Assembly (NCBI RefSeq): GCF_001278755.1
Contig: NZ_CP012601.1
Coordinates: 1,302,001-1,366,000 of the forward strand
Source: Bacillus sp. FJAT-22090
GTDB taxonomy: Bacteria > Bacillota > Bacilli > Bacillales_A > Planococcaceae
Length of the DNA: 64,000 nt
Direction: 5' to 3'
Shown one piece after another: positions 26,347-34,914 of this stretch. Both the position numbers and the translations under genes were made by a program. Position 1 is the first letter of the stretch. Every line of letters starts with the position of its first letter. The notes beneath the pieces were generated by a model that worked only from the letters and a program-made list of their open reading frames with translations, did no database searches and was not told where the DNA came from.

Positions 26347-26376
26347 AAAGCACCTCTTTTTATGAAGAGGTGCTTT
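26347..26376 (+). terminator. Terminator after tRNA-Asn
   Basis: A 12-base perfect stem (26347-26358 and 26365-26376) with a 6-base loop, then a T-rich stretch. Confidence 0.8.
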
Positions 26377-26477
26377 CTATCTTTTTGGATTGAGAGGATT
26401 TTTTAATAACACCTTATAAAACCCAATTAAAAGGCCATACTTGTATATATATAAATTTAATATGGAGGTACTGAAAA

Positions 26478-28148
26478 TTGTATACAACTGATTCTAAAAT
26501 AGCTGTTTTTGCTCTCGGTGGCGTAAATGAAATAGGGAAAAATATGTATGTTATACAGTCTGATGACGATATTGTTGTGATTGATTGCGGATCTAAATTT
26601 CCAGATGAAAGTCTACTAGGAATTGATTTAATCATTCAAGATGTTTCTTATTTAAAGGATAATATTGAAAAAATCAGAGGCTTGATTATCACCCATGGTC
26701 ATGAGGATCATATTGGAGGTATCCCCTATTTCTTAAAACAATTAAAAGTGCCTGTTTATGCAACAAACTTAACACTAGGTTTAATTGAAATAAAATTAAA
26801 AGAACATGGCTTATTAAGAGAAACAAAACTTCTATTGATTGATTCAGAATCAAAACTTAGATTAGGTACTATTAACGCAACATTTTTCAGAACTAGCCAC
26901 AGTATCCCTGATTGCTTAGGCATAGCTTTCCATACACCACAAGGTACAATCGTACATACTGGTGATTTTAAGTTCGATCTAACTCCCGTGGACAATCAAT
27001 CTCCAGATATTCATAAAATGGCGGAGTTAGGTCAAAATGGTGTATTGCTATTATTATCAGAAAGTACGAATGCTGAAAGGCCAGGTTCTACTCCATCGGA
27101 GCAGCTTGTTGGCGATCATATAGAAGAGGAATTTCGTCGAGCGCCAAGAAAGATTTTTATTTCCACTTTTGCTTCCAATGTTCATCGTATACAACAAATA
27201 GTACAAGCAGCTATTAAAACAAATCGAAAAATTGCATTGCTCGGCCGTAGCATGGTTAATGTTGTAGCAGTTGCAAGAGAACGTGGTTATTTAGAGATTC
27301 CAGAAGGAATGATTATTGATGCAAGTGAAGTACAATCAATGAATCCTGAAAAAGTAGTGATCATTTGTACAGGAAGTCAAGGAGAGCCTATGGCTGCTTT
27401 AGCACGTCTAGCCAGCTCTAATTTTCGCCAAGTAGAAGTTTTGCCTGATGATACTGTGATTCTTGCAGCAGGTCCTATTCCTGGAAACGAGCGAAGTATT
27501 TCTAAAATTATCGATAATTTATTTCAATTAGGAGCTAGAGTAATTTATGGCTCAGGTAGTGTTACTGGGATGCATGTTTCAGGTCATGCATGCCAGGAGG
27601 AACTAAAACTTATGCTAACACTAATGAAACCTAAATACTTTATTCCTATTCATGGAGAGTATCGAATGCTAAGACATCACAGCTTATTAGCAGAATCAGT
27701 TGGTGTGAAAAAAGAGAATATATTTATTGTCAGTAATGGCGGTGTAGTTGATATAGAAAATGAAGAAGCTAGACATACCCGAACTATTGAATCTGGAAAT
27801 GTGTTTGTGGATGGTTTTGGAATAGGAGACGTTGGGAATATTATTTTAAGAGATCGAAAACTACTCTCAGAAGATGGCATGCTAGTTATCGTCACATCAA
27901 TCAATAAATCTAACAATCAAATAGTTACCGGTCCGGACACTATTTCTAGAGGTTTCGTGTATGGTCCAGACGCAGAAGAGTTGATTAATGAAGTAAATAA
28001 TTCAGTTCGATCGACTATCAACCAGCTGCAAGATAAAAATAAAAATCAACGTGTCCTAAAACAAAATATTAAAAAATCTGTAGAACATCTTTTATATAAG
28101 AAAACGAAAAGAAGACCAATGATTCTTCCAATAATGATTGACATTTAA
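26478..28148 (+). CDS. Ribonuclease J family protein (paralogue)
   Basis: A metallo-beta-lactamase/beta-CASP ribonuclease for mRNA decay and RNA maturation. The 556 residues carry the zinc motif HGHEDH (His73, His75, Asp77, His78), further ligands in TSHS and HTGDFKFD, the STFASNVHR beta-CASP region, and the C-terminal end KTKRRPMILPI shared with RNase J1. Alignment from memory suggests closer relation to RnjA than RnjB, but many substitutions, so a third copy is likely. The start is a TTG nine bases after GGAGG. It lies just after the tRNA-Asn terminator; the following ferredoxin-like gene may be co-transcribed. Confidence 0.9.
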   Translation: MYTTDSKIAVFALGGVNEIGKNMYVIQSDDDIVVIDCGSKFPDESLLGIDLIIQDVSYLKDNIEKIRGLIITHGHEDHIGGIPYFLKQLKVPVYATNLTLGLIEIKLKEHGLLRETKLLLIDSESKLRLGTINATFFRTSHSIPDCLGIAFHTPQGTIVHTGDFKFDLTPVDNQSPDIHKMAELGQNGVLLLLSESTNAERPGSTPSEQLVGDHIEEEFRRAPRKIFISTFASNVHRIQQIVQAAIKTNRKIALLGRSMVNVVAVARERGYLEIPEGMIIDASEVQSMNPEKVVIICTGSQGEPMAALARLASSNFRQVEVLPDDTVILAAGPIPGNERSISKIIDNLFQLGARVIYGSGSVTGMHVSGHACQEELKLMLTLMKPKYFIPIHGEYRMLRHHSLLAESVGVKKENIFIVSNGGVVDIENEEARHTRTIESGNVFVDGFGIGDVGNIILRDRKLLSEDGMLVIVTSINKSNNQIVTGPDTISRGFVYGPDAEELINEVNNSVRSTINQLQDKNKNQRVLKQNIKKSVEHLLYKKTKRRPMILPIMIDI

Positions 28149-28177
28149 ATCTCGTATGAACAATCCAGGAGGCTAGA

Positions 28178-28399
28178 ATGAAGGATTATAAAATATACAC
28201 AAGCCAAGATATTGATGTCTATTTTAATTTAAATAAATGTACTCATGCAGCGAACTGCGTGAAATATTTACCTTCTGTATTCAATGTGAATCGAAAGCCA
28301 TGGATTCAACCTGATGCAGCACTAATTGAGGATGTAAAAAGAGTAATTGCTACCTGCCCAAGCGGTGCTTTGCTATATAAGGAAAATAAGTTCAAATAA
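28178..28399 (+). CDS. 4Fe-4S mono-cluster protein (YjdI-like)
   Basis: A 73-residue protein of the divergent 4Fe-4S mono-cluster family (Fer4_19 type). Cysteines are arranged as CTHAANC followed about 36 residues later by TCPSGAL. The segment VKYLPSVFNVNRKPWIQPD is characteristic of YjdI. It is likely a small cytoplasmic electron carrier or a cofactor-bearing partner of oxidoreductases; the partner is unknown. AGGAGG lies before the ATG, 29 bases after the RNase J gene, and a strong terminator follows, so the two genes may form one unit. Confidence 0.88.
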   Translation: MKDYKIYTSQDIDVYFNLNKCTHAANCVKYLPSVFNVNRKPWIQPDAALIEDVKRVIATCPSGALLYKENKFK

Positions 28400-28401
28400 C
28401 G

Positions 28402-28440
28402 AAAAGTACCGTTCTATTTATTAATTAGAACGGTACTTTT
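28402..28440. terminator. Bidirectional terminator
   Basis: A 15-base perfect stem (28402-28416 and 28426-28440) with a 9-base loop, A-rich on one side and T-rich on the other, lies between convergent genes. Confidence 0.85.
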
Positions 28441-28445
28441 TAATT

Positions 28446-29738
28446 TTACAACGAAATTACTCCAGTAAGTACAGCAGTTACGGTCATGACAATCGTCGTT
28501 CCAAAAGCCCACTTAAATAAAAACTTTTGATGCTCTCCAAAATCCACTCCAACTAGTCCAATTAATATAAATGTTGCAGGTACTAAAGGAGATAGTGGAA
28601 ATCCAGCTGTTGAATGTCCAAGCAAAGCGGCACGTCCAATCTCTACTGGGTCAATACCAAAACCGGCAGCCGTTTCAGCTAGAATGGGAAGAATACCAAA
28701 ATAGTAAGCATCCGGTGAGAACACAAAGCTCATTGGAATACTAGTAATAGCTACGATAACAGGCAAATGGCTTCCAAGTGATTCAGGAATTACAGAAACT
28801 AAAGTAGATGCCATTGCATCCATCATACCTGTTCCACTAAAAATTCCAGTAAAAATACCAGCGGCAAATACCATCGTACTGATCATAACAAAACTATTTG
28901 CATGGCTTAAAATCTGATCTTGCTGTTTCTGCGCATTTGGATAATTGACAAAAAGTGCTATAGCATAAGCTACCGCAAACAAAATGGCAATTGGTAACAC
29001 ATCCATTACAAGTAAAACCATAAGGACAATCGTTAAAAAAAGATTAAACCAATATTTAGTAGAAGTCCCCTTACTTGTTGCCGCAATCTCAAGAATTGCA
29101 GTGGAAGTTTCCTCTAATTTAACAATGCCTAATCTCTTTCTTTCTCTCTTGCCTAATATGTATGCTACAAAAAGTGCCCATAATAGCCCTGAAACCATTA
29201 CAGGAATCAGTGGTATAAACAAGTCAGATACATCTACCTGAAGGCTGGCTGAAGCTCTAACCAAAGGTCCTCCCCATGGAATAATATTCATCACTCCAGC
29301 AGCCAGCCCTACTACCGAAGCTAATATTAAGCGATTCATCCCAAGTCTAGTGTATAGAGGTAACATTGCCGAAACAGTAACCATAAACGTTGAAGAACCG
29401 TCTCCATCGAGCCCAACTAAAATAGTTATGATAGCAGTTGCAACTACAATTTTTAAAGGATCCCCTTTTACAACGCTTAAGATTTTATTAACCATTGGAT
29501 CAAACAATCCTACATCTATCATTAATCCAAAATACAAAATAGCAAAAACAATCATAACCGCTGTTGGTGTTACATTGAGAATCCCGGCCATCATCATCTC
29601 ACCCATATCACCTGCAAAACCACCTATTAATGCAAATACAACAGAAACACTGATGAAAGCAACAACCACGGACAGTTTTTTAGTGATAACTAGTATTAAA
29701 AAAATACCAATCATACAAAATCCTAAAATTGACAACAT
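28446..29738 (-). CDS. CitMHS-family citrate (metal-citrate) transporter
   Basis: A 430-residue membrane protein with about 11-12 helices. Conserved segments GLDGDGSSTFMVTVSAMLPLY, NIIPWGGPLVRAS, and SPDAYYFGILPILAE match the CitM/CitH family, which imports citrate complexed with divalent metals by proton symport. GAGAGG is before the ATG. It is monocistronic between two terminator regions and no citrate two-component genes are nearby. The transported complex (Mg, Ca or another metal) cannot be decided from sequence. Confidence 0.9.
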   Translation of the reverse strand: MLSILGFCMIGIFLILVITKKLSVVVAFISVSVVFALIGGFAGDMGEMMMAGILNVTPTAVMIVFAILYFGLMIDVGLFDPMVNKILSVVKGDPLKIVVATAIITILVGLDGDGSSTFMVTVSAMLPLYTRLGMNRLILASVVGLAAGVMNIIPWGGPLVRASASLQVDVSDLFIPLIPVMVSGLLWALFVAYILGKRERKRLGIVKLEETSTAILEIAATSKGTSTKYWFNLFLTIVLMVLLVMDVLPIAILFAVAYAIALFVNYPNAQKQQDQILSHANSFVMISTMVFAAGIFTGIFSGTGMMDAMASTLVSVIPESLGSHLPVIVAITSIPMSFVFSPDAYYFGILPILAETAAGFGIDPVEIGRAALLGHSTAGFPLSPLVPATFILIGLVGVDFGEHQKFLFKWAFGTTIVMTVTAVLTGVISL

Positions 29739-30011
29739 AAAATAATTCCTCTCTTTTTTACTTTTCTAATAACGCTTTAGCTTAGTAGTGTAATAAGTAC
29801 ATAGAGTATATTTTATGCAATATATTTTTCTAAGTCAACATAATTTTTAGAATATTAATAAATGTAAGAAATAACAAAAAACGTTCATAAATAGATTAAC
29901 TTCCCTAATGGAATTTCATCCTTTATATATAGCTTAAGTGATTGTATTTTCAAAAAATTATTGTAAACTAAAACCAAGTCATTTATTTTGTATATATTAA
30001 AAGGAGAAATT

Positions 30012-30830
30012 ATGTTAACTAAACAGCAATTACTAGATATAGAAAAACTACAAAAAGAATGTGAGAATCATGATCACATTCAATTAAAGCTAAATTGGGA
30101 GATGCTTCGTAATCGTACTTCCAAAGAATTGGATTTCCTGCTTTATGAAAATGAAGAATTAATAGCTTTTTTAGGATTATATCCTTTCGGATCAACAGTA
30201 GAAGTATGTGGAATGGTTAAACCAAGTGAGCGAAGAAAAAATTACTTTACTCTCTTATTTAAACAAGGTATGGAAGTTGTCAAAGAAAAATCTTTTAGAA
30301 AAGTTTTATTAAATGCTCCAGCTAGTTCAATTGAAGCGAAAGCTTTTTTAACAAAACAAAGTGCAATATACAGTTTTTCAGAACATCAAATGACATGGGA
30401 AGAAAAGGTGTTAGAAACAGTAGATGGGTTTTCCTTACGCCACGCAAATGACAATGATTTAGATATGCGAATACGCTTGTCAGTTGAAGCATTCGGATTA
30501 CCCGCATTAGATGCCGAAGAAATGGAAGTCAGAATTACCGAAGATAAGGACTCTGACATGTTAATGATTGATGTTGAAAATGAAACAATCGGGAAAATTC
30601 GCATTAGAAGAGAAAATGGAGAGGCTTGGATATATGGTTTTTCCATCTTACCTACACATCAAGGCAAAGGTATAGGAAGAAAAGTATTACAACAAGTAGT
30701 ACTCGAACAATCTAACTCTGGACAATCAGTACATCTGGAGGTAGAAACTAAAAATGCACATGCACTCAGACTTTATGAATCAATTGGATTCAAAGTGGTC
30801 CATGCGCAAGATTATTACGCTTATAAATAA
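30012..30830 (+). CDS. GNAT acetyltransferase with two half domains
   Basis: A 272-residue protein of the GNAT fold. The C-terminal half (about 135-272) has a clear acetyl-CoA site (ILPTHQGKGIGRKVL) and LEVETKNAHALRLYESIGF. The N-terminal half has GNAT-like strands and a weaker motif (MVKPSERRKNYFTLLF), which suggests a tandem pair with a degenerate first copy. The start at 30012 is set by AAAGGAG; an in-frame ATG eight codons earlier lacks one. The acetyl acceptor is unknown. Confidence 0.87.
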   Translation: MLTKQQLLDIEKLQKECENHDHIQLKLNWEMLRNRTSKELDFLLYENEELIAFLGLYPFGSTVEVCGMVKPSERRKNYFTLLFKQGMEVVKEKSFRKVLLNAPASSIEAKAFLTKQSAIYSFSEHQMTWEEKVLETVDGFSLRHANDNDLDMRIRLSVEAFGLPALDAEEMEVRITEDKDSDMLMIDVENETIGKIRIRRENGEAWIYGFSILPTHQGKGIGRKVLQQVVLEQSNSGQSVHLEVETKNAHALRLYESIGFKVVHAQDYYAYK

Positions 30831-30842
30831 GAAAAAAAATAA

Positions 30843-30872
30843 AACCAAAGTGATTTTATCATCACTTTGGTT
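30843..30872. terminator. Terminator between convergent genes
   Basis: A 12-base perfect stem (30843-30854 and 30861-30872). A-rich DNA before it gives the T run for the minus-strand holin gene, and it may also stop the plus-strand gene. Confidence 0.75.
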
Positions 30873-30881
30873 CTATATTAC

Positions 30882-31139
30882 TTATTTGAGTCCTTTTTCC
30901 TTTAAATATTGCGTATTTCTTCGCGCTTTATAGCGAACATCATTATTCTTCCACCACGCCCAAATAGATACTAAAAAAGTTACTAAAAGCGTCACTCCTA
31001 ATTCTAGCTCTTCATCATTAAATGGTAGTGGACTATACCCTTTCATAACTAAAAATTGATTGATCCAGGCTATAAAAAGAATAATAGAACGTATAATCAT
31101 CATTTTATCGAAAGGTGCTAGTTTATCATTACTTGACAT
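30882..31139 (-). CDS. SPP1-type phage holin, orphan
   Basis: An 85-residue protein of the SPP1 holin family. It has two membrane helices (about 16-36 and 47-66), SPLPFNDEELELGV between them, and WAWWKNNDVRYKARR after the second. Holins form membrane lesions that release lysins. AAGGAGG lies ten bases before the ATG. No endolysin, tail or capsid gene is near, so this is an isolated copy, either a phage relic or a domesticated gene for lysis or protein release. Confidence 0.85.
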   Translation of the reverse strand: MSSNDKLAPFDKMMIIRSIILFIAWINQFLVMKGYSPLPFNDEELELGVTLLVTFLVSIWAWWKNNDVRYKARRNTQYLKEKGLK

Positions 31140-31221
31140 TACAGATTCGCCTCCTTAAGAAAATAATATGTTTATATACTATAATCATATGTCTTAAAGG
31201 GTTTCTGCATTGGACTATCTG

Positions 31222-31788
31222 TTAATGTCTTTTATTATCGCTTTCAATTTGACGCCAATCTTTTGCAAGCATTCCATAAATAACATGATCTACATAATGA
31301 TCATATAACCACTCTGCTTCACGTACGCAACCTTCTTCCGTAAAACCTAATCTTTCTGGTACTGCTCTACTTTTTTTATTTTCTACGGCCGCCCGTATCT
31401 CAACTCTATTTAACTTTAAGTCTAGTAATGCATAATGGACAAAAGATTTCACCGATTTTGTCATTAATCCTAAGCCTCTATAGCCATCACCAAGCCAGTA
31501 GCCTATACTTGTAGATTTGTTGTTCCAATCTATCTTGTGAAAACCGATAACCCCTGCAATTTTTCCTTCATACCATATACCAGCCTGTACTCCATTATTC
31601 TCACTAAATTGCTTCATAGTAGACTGTATAAAATTTTGAGTATCTCCAATTGATTTTGTGTAGTCTATAAACGGTAGCCATTCTCTTAATGTATCTTTTG
31701 AACGAATAGTTAAATCATATACTTGTTGTACATCTTGCAAGTCAAGCATTTTCAGCTCGGTTTTATCATCAATTTTGAAAGTAAACAT
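31222..31788 (-). CDS. GNAT acetyltransferase, RimJ/RimL type
   Basis: A 188-residue acetyltransferase. The RimJ/RimL pattern is visible: WLPFIDYTKS, GVIGFHKIDWNNKSTSIGYWL, GLGLMTKSVKSFVHYAL and RVEIRAAVENKKSRAVPERLGF. Such enzymes acetylate N-terminal amines of ribosomal proteins or small substrates; the target here is not known. The frame opens with a TTG at 31800, but the ATG at 31788 with upstream AAGGGG is the likelier start. It is separate from its neighbours. Confidence 0.88.
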   Translation of the reverse strand: MFTFKIDDKTELKMLDLQDVQQVYDLTIRSKDTLREWLPFIDYTKSIGDTQNFIQSTMKQFSENNGVQAGIWYEGKIAGVIGFHKIDWNNKSTSIGYWLGDGYRGLGLMTKSVKSFVHYALLDLKLNRVEIRAAVENKKSRAVPERLGFTEEGCVREAEWLYDHYVDHVIYGMLAKDWRQIESDNKRH

Positions 31789-31989
31789 TATTTTTCCCAA
31801 CCCCTTAATTTTACATGTTTCATAGAATTTAGTTTACATAATATTATTATTAAACAATATACACGAAATTCTATTCATGAACAGCAAACAATCTCTATGA
31901 AAAAATATTACCACTCACTTATGTGAGTAGCAATATAACTTAGTTTTCATGCTCGGTAGAATTACAGCACCCATTATGTATGATTACTT

Positions 31990-33036
31990 TTACTCTGCAT
32001 CCAAACTTATTAGCTCTGTTGGAACCGCACATGACTGTCTAACAACTAAATGATGAGGAATGATTATTCGTTTTACTGGTTCATTTTCATTCTCTAGCAT
32101 TTGAATTAAACTCCTCGCAGCTTGATAGCCTAGTTCTACAATATGAATATCAATTGAAGTAAGCGGCGGCCTGGACATTTCAGCAAATAAAGCGTTATTA
32201 AAGCTTACAATCGATACTTCCGTTGGAATGTCAATTTGCATTTCTGTCAGTGTATTAACTACTCCCAAAGCCATCAAATCATCTGTAACAATAAAGGCTG
32301 TAGGTGGAATGCTTCTTCTTAGAAGTTCCATTACTGCTTCTTGTCCACCCTCACGTAAAAATTCCTCGTGGATAATATAGTCTTCATTTAGCACTATGTT
32401 AGAATCCTTCAAAGCATCTTTATATCCAAGCAAACGATCCATCGTTACAGTTAGACTAGGACTGCCTCCAATAAAGCCAATTTTTTTATGTCCTAGACCA
32501 ATTATGTATTCAGTAGCTTCTTTTGCTGCTAGATAGTTATCATTATCTACATGAGTTATTTTCTCCACAAAGTCAAAAGGTTTACCTATCACGACAAAAG
32601 GAAATTTTCTATATTTTAAATAGGAAAGAATTTTGTCGTCTATACGAGAGTATAAAAGGATTATTCCATCAACCCTTCCCCCCTGGACCATTTGCACAAC
32701 TCCATGATATAACTCCTCTTCCGTTTTGCCAGTAGTCATTTGAAGAGCATAGTGTTTTTCATGCGCACCTTCACTTAATCCCTGAATAACCTCTGCAAAG
32801 AATGGGTTTTGAAAAAACACACCAGACGAGTGAGGTAATACAAGACCTATCACTTTAGTGGATTGGCTTGCAAGACTGCGTGCGATAAAATTAGGATGGT
32901 ATCCTAGCTGCTCCATCGCTTCTCTCACACGTTTCTTCGTCGTTTCACTAATACGAGGACTATTTGCAATCACCCGAGAAACTGTAGAAGGTGCAACATT
33001 TGCCAATTTTGCCACATCTTTAATCGTAATAGCCAT
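31990..33036 (-). CDS. LacI-family regulator of the maltodextrin locus
   Basis: A repressor of 348 residues. The LacI helix-turn-helix and hinge (IKDVAKLANVAPSTVSRVIANS, ARSLASQ) are followed by a periplasmic-binding-protein-like sugar domain. The start at 33036 has GAGGGA upstream. It lies after the glucosidase gene at the end of the mdx cluster, like MdxR/MalR in relatives, so maltose or maltodextrin is the probable inducer. Candidate targets are the repeated GCTTGCxCAA sequences at 38637-38648 and 40078-40089. The effector is inferred from context only. Confidence 0.9.
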   Translation of the reverse strand: MAITIKDVAKLANVAPSTVSRVIANSPRISETTKKRVREAMEQLGYHPNFIARSLASQSTKVIGLVLPHSSGVFFQNPFFAEVIQGLSEGAHEKHYALQMTTGKTEEELYHGVVQMVQGGRVDGIILLYSRIDDKILSYLKYRKFPFVVIGKPFDFVEKITHVDNDNYLAAKEATEYIIGLGHKKIGFIGGSPSLTVTMDRLLGYKDALKDSNIVLNEDYIIHEEFLREGGQEAVMELLRRSIPPTAFIVTDDLMALGVVNTLTEMQIDIPTEVSIVSFNNALFAEMSRPPLTSIDIHIVELGYQAARSLIQMLENENEPVKRIIIPHHLVVRQSCAVPTELISLDAE

Positions 33037-33165
33037 TAAAATTCCCTCACTCTCTTCCATAAATAACATTATACAAAATCATCGTTTCCATTAAAACATT
33101 GATAATTAAAACATTGTATCTAATACTATATTTTTAAAATTGGGAGTCACCATATACACTTCTTA

Positions 33166-34830
33166 CTATTTGAACAAATATACTCTTACTTCGTAAGGCT
33201 TGAGGAAAACATCCTTTGTTAATTGACTAGGAGCGTCTTCATAATTAAATAGTAATAATTCAGCCTCAAGGTTTGGAAGTTCATCTAACTTCAGTTCCGA
33301 TTCATAATGGCGGAAATTACATAGCACAACAGCAAACTGACCCAAGAATGAGCGTGTATATATATATACATCAGGATGATTTTCAAGCCACACATCATAT
33401 TCCCCATAAACAAAAATCGGGTTATCTTTTCGCAATTGGATCATCCTTTTGTAGAAATGATAAATAGAGTTTTCATCATTCAGTTGGTAATTTACATTGA
33501 TATTCAAATAATTAGGGTTAACTTTCATCCAAGGGAGACCATCGGTGAATCCACTGTTTAACGTATCATCCCATTGCATTGGCGTTCTAGAATTGTCACG
33601 TCCATTCGTCCAAATTGTTTCCATTACATCCTCATGTGAACGTCCTTTAGCAATCTCGAGAGTATAGTAATTCTTCATGCCGATATCATCATAGTCTTCA
33701 ATGGTAGGAAATTTGACATTTGTCATCCCTATTTCTTGCCCCTGATAGATGAAAGGAGTCCCCTGCATAAGAAAATAGAATGCAGCCAACATTTTTGCAC
33801 TTTCGTTCCAGTGCTCTTGATCATTCCCCCAGCTAGAAACGCTACGTGGTTGGTCATGATTTTCTAAGAAAAGAGCATTCCAGCCTTTAAGGTGTAAACC
33901 GTTCTGCCATTTGGTCAGTGTTTTTTTAAGACCGATGACATCGACCATTTTATCTAGCTCCTTATTCCATAAGCCAAGGTGCTCAAACTGAAAAATCATA
34001 TCAAATTTCCCATTTTCCTCCCCAACCCATTCATCAGCTTCATCCAAGCTGACTCCGTTAGCTTCACCAACAGTCATAATATCGTACTTTGAAAAAGTTT
34101 CCTCTTTTAACTCTTTTAAATAATCTTGTATTCCAGGCTGGTTTGTATGCATTTCAAAAGCAGAGACATATTTATCGCCTTGAGAATTAGGCATATCCGG
34201 CATTCCATCGCGCTTCTTTATATGGCTGATTGCATCTACACGGAATCCATCTATTCCTTTATCCAACCACCAATTAACCATTTTGAATAATTCTTCTCGA
34301 ACTTCTCGGTTTTCCCAATTTAAATCAGGCTGCTTAATAGCAAATAAATGAAGATAATATTGTTTTGTTAACAAATCGTACTCCCATGCACTTCCAGAGA
34401 AGATACTCTCCCAGTTATTTGGAGCTTCATCTTCTTTACCATCTCTCCAAATATACCAATCTCTCTTAGGATTATCTTTGGAGGAGCGGGATTCGATAAA
34501 CCAAGGATGTTCATCGCTTGTATGATTGATTACCAAATCTAGTATCAACTTCATGCCTCTTGCATGTACCTGTTTTAATAATTCATCAAAATCCTCAATG
34601 TATCCGAACTGTTTTGAAATACCTTGATAATCACTAATATCATAACCATTATCAGCATTAGGTGACTTATAAAACGGACAAATCCAAATTACATCTACCC
34701 CTAAATTCTTCAAATAATCTAACTTTGAAATGATTCCGCGTAAATCACCAATCCCATCCCCATTGCTATCCATAAAACTTCTAGGATACACCTGATAACA
34801 TACTGCTTCTTTCCACCATTTTCTTTCCAT
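33166..34830 (-). CDS. malL: Oligo-1,6-glucosidase (GH13, MalL type)
   Basis: A cytoplasmic glycosidase that cleaves isomaltose-type and maltose-type alpha-glucosides. The 554 residues have the GH13 barrel with nucleophile Asp199 (GFRVDA), acid/base Glu256 (TVGEANG) and Asp326 (LENHDQP). Loop motifs QVYPRSFMDSNGDGIGDL and QPDLNW are typical of oligo-1,6-glucosidases. No signal peptide is present. The ATG at 34830 has GAGAGGAG upstream; the frame extends 27 codons further without a ribosome site. It follows the amylase gene and precedes the regulator. Confidence 0.94.
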   Translation of the reverse strand: MERKWWKEAVCYQVYPRSFMDSNGDGIGDLRGIISKLDYLKNLGVDVIWICPFYKSPNADNGYDISDYQGISKQFGYIEDFDELLKQVHARGMKLILDLVINHTSDEHPWFIESRSSKDNPKRDWYIWRDGKEDEAPNNWESIFSGSAWEYDLLTKQYYLHLFAIKQPDLNWENREVREELFKMVNWWLDKGIDGFRVDAISHIKKRDGMPDMPNSQGDKYVSAFEMHTNQPGIQDYLKELKEETFSKYDIMTVGEANGVSLDEADEWVGEENGKFDMIFQFEHLGLWNKELDKMVDVIGLKKTLTKWQNGLHLKGWNALFLENHDQPRSVSSWGNDQEHWNESAKMLAAFYFLMQGTPFIYQGQEIGMTNVKFPTIEDYDDIGMKNYYTLEIAKGRSHEDVMETIWTNGRDNSRTPMQWDDTLNSGFTDGLPWMKVNPNYLNINVNYQLNDENSIYHFYKRMIQLRKDNPIFVYGEYDVWLENHPDVYIYTRSFLGQFAVVLCNFRHYESELKLDELPNLEAELLLFNYEDAPSQLTKDVFLKPYEVRVYLFK

Positions 34831-34914
34831 ATAACAAAGTACTCCTCTCGTTCTGAGTTTACAAAGTATATTACTGCAATCAGTCGACTGGAGCGTATAT
34901 GTTCGTGCCATTCG

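Noticed and set aside
30882-31139. Holin as sign of a prophage
   Set aside because: All neighbours are metabolic genes and no other phage gene exists in the window.
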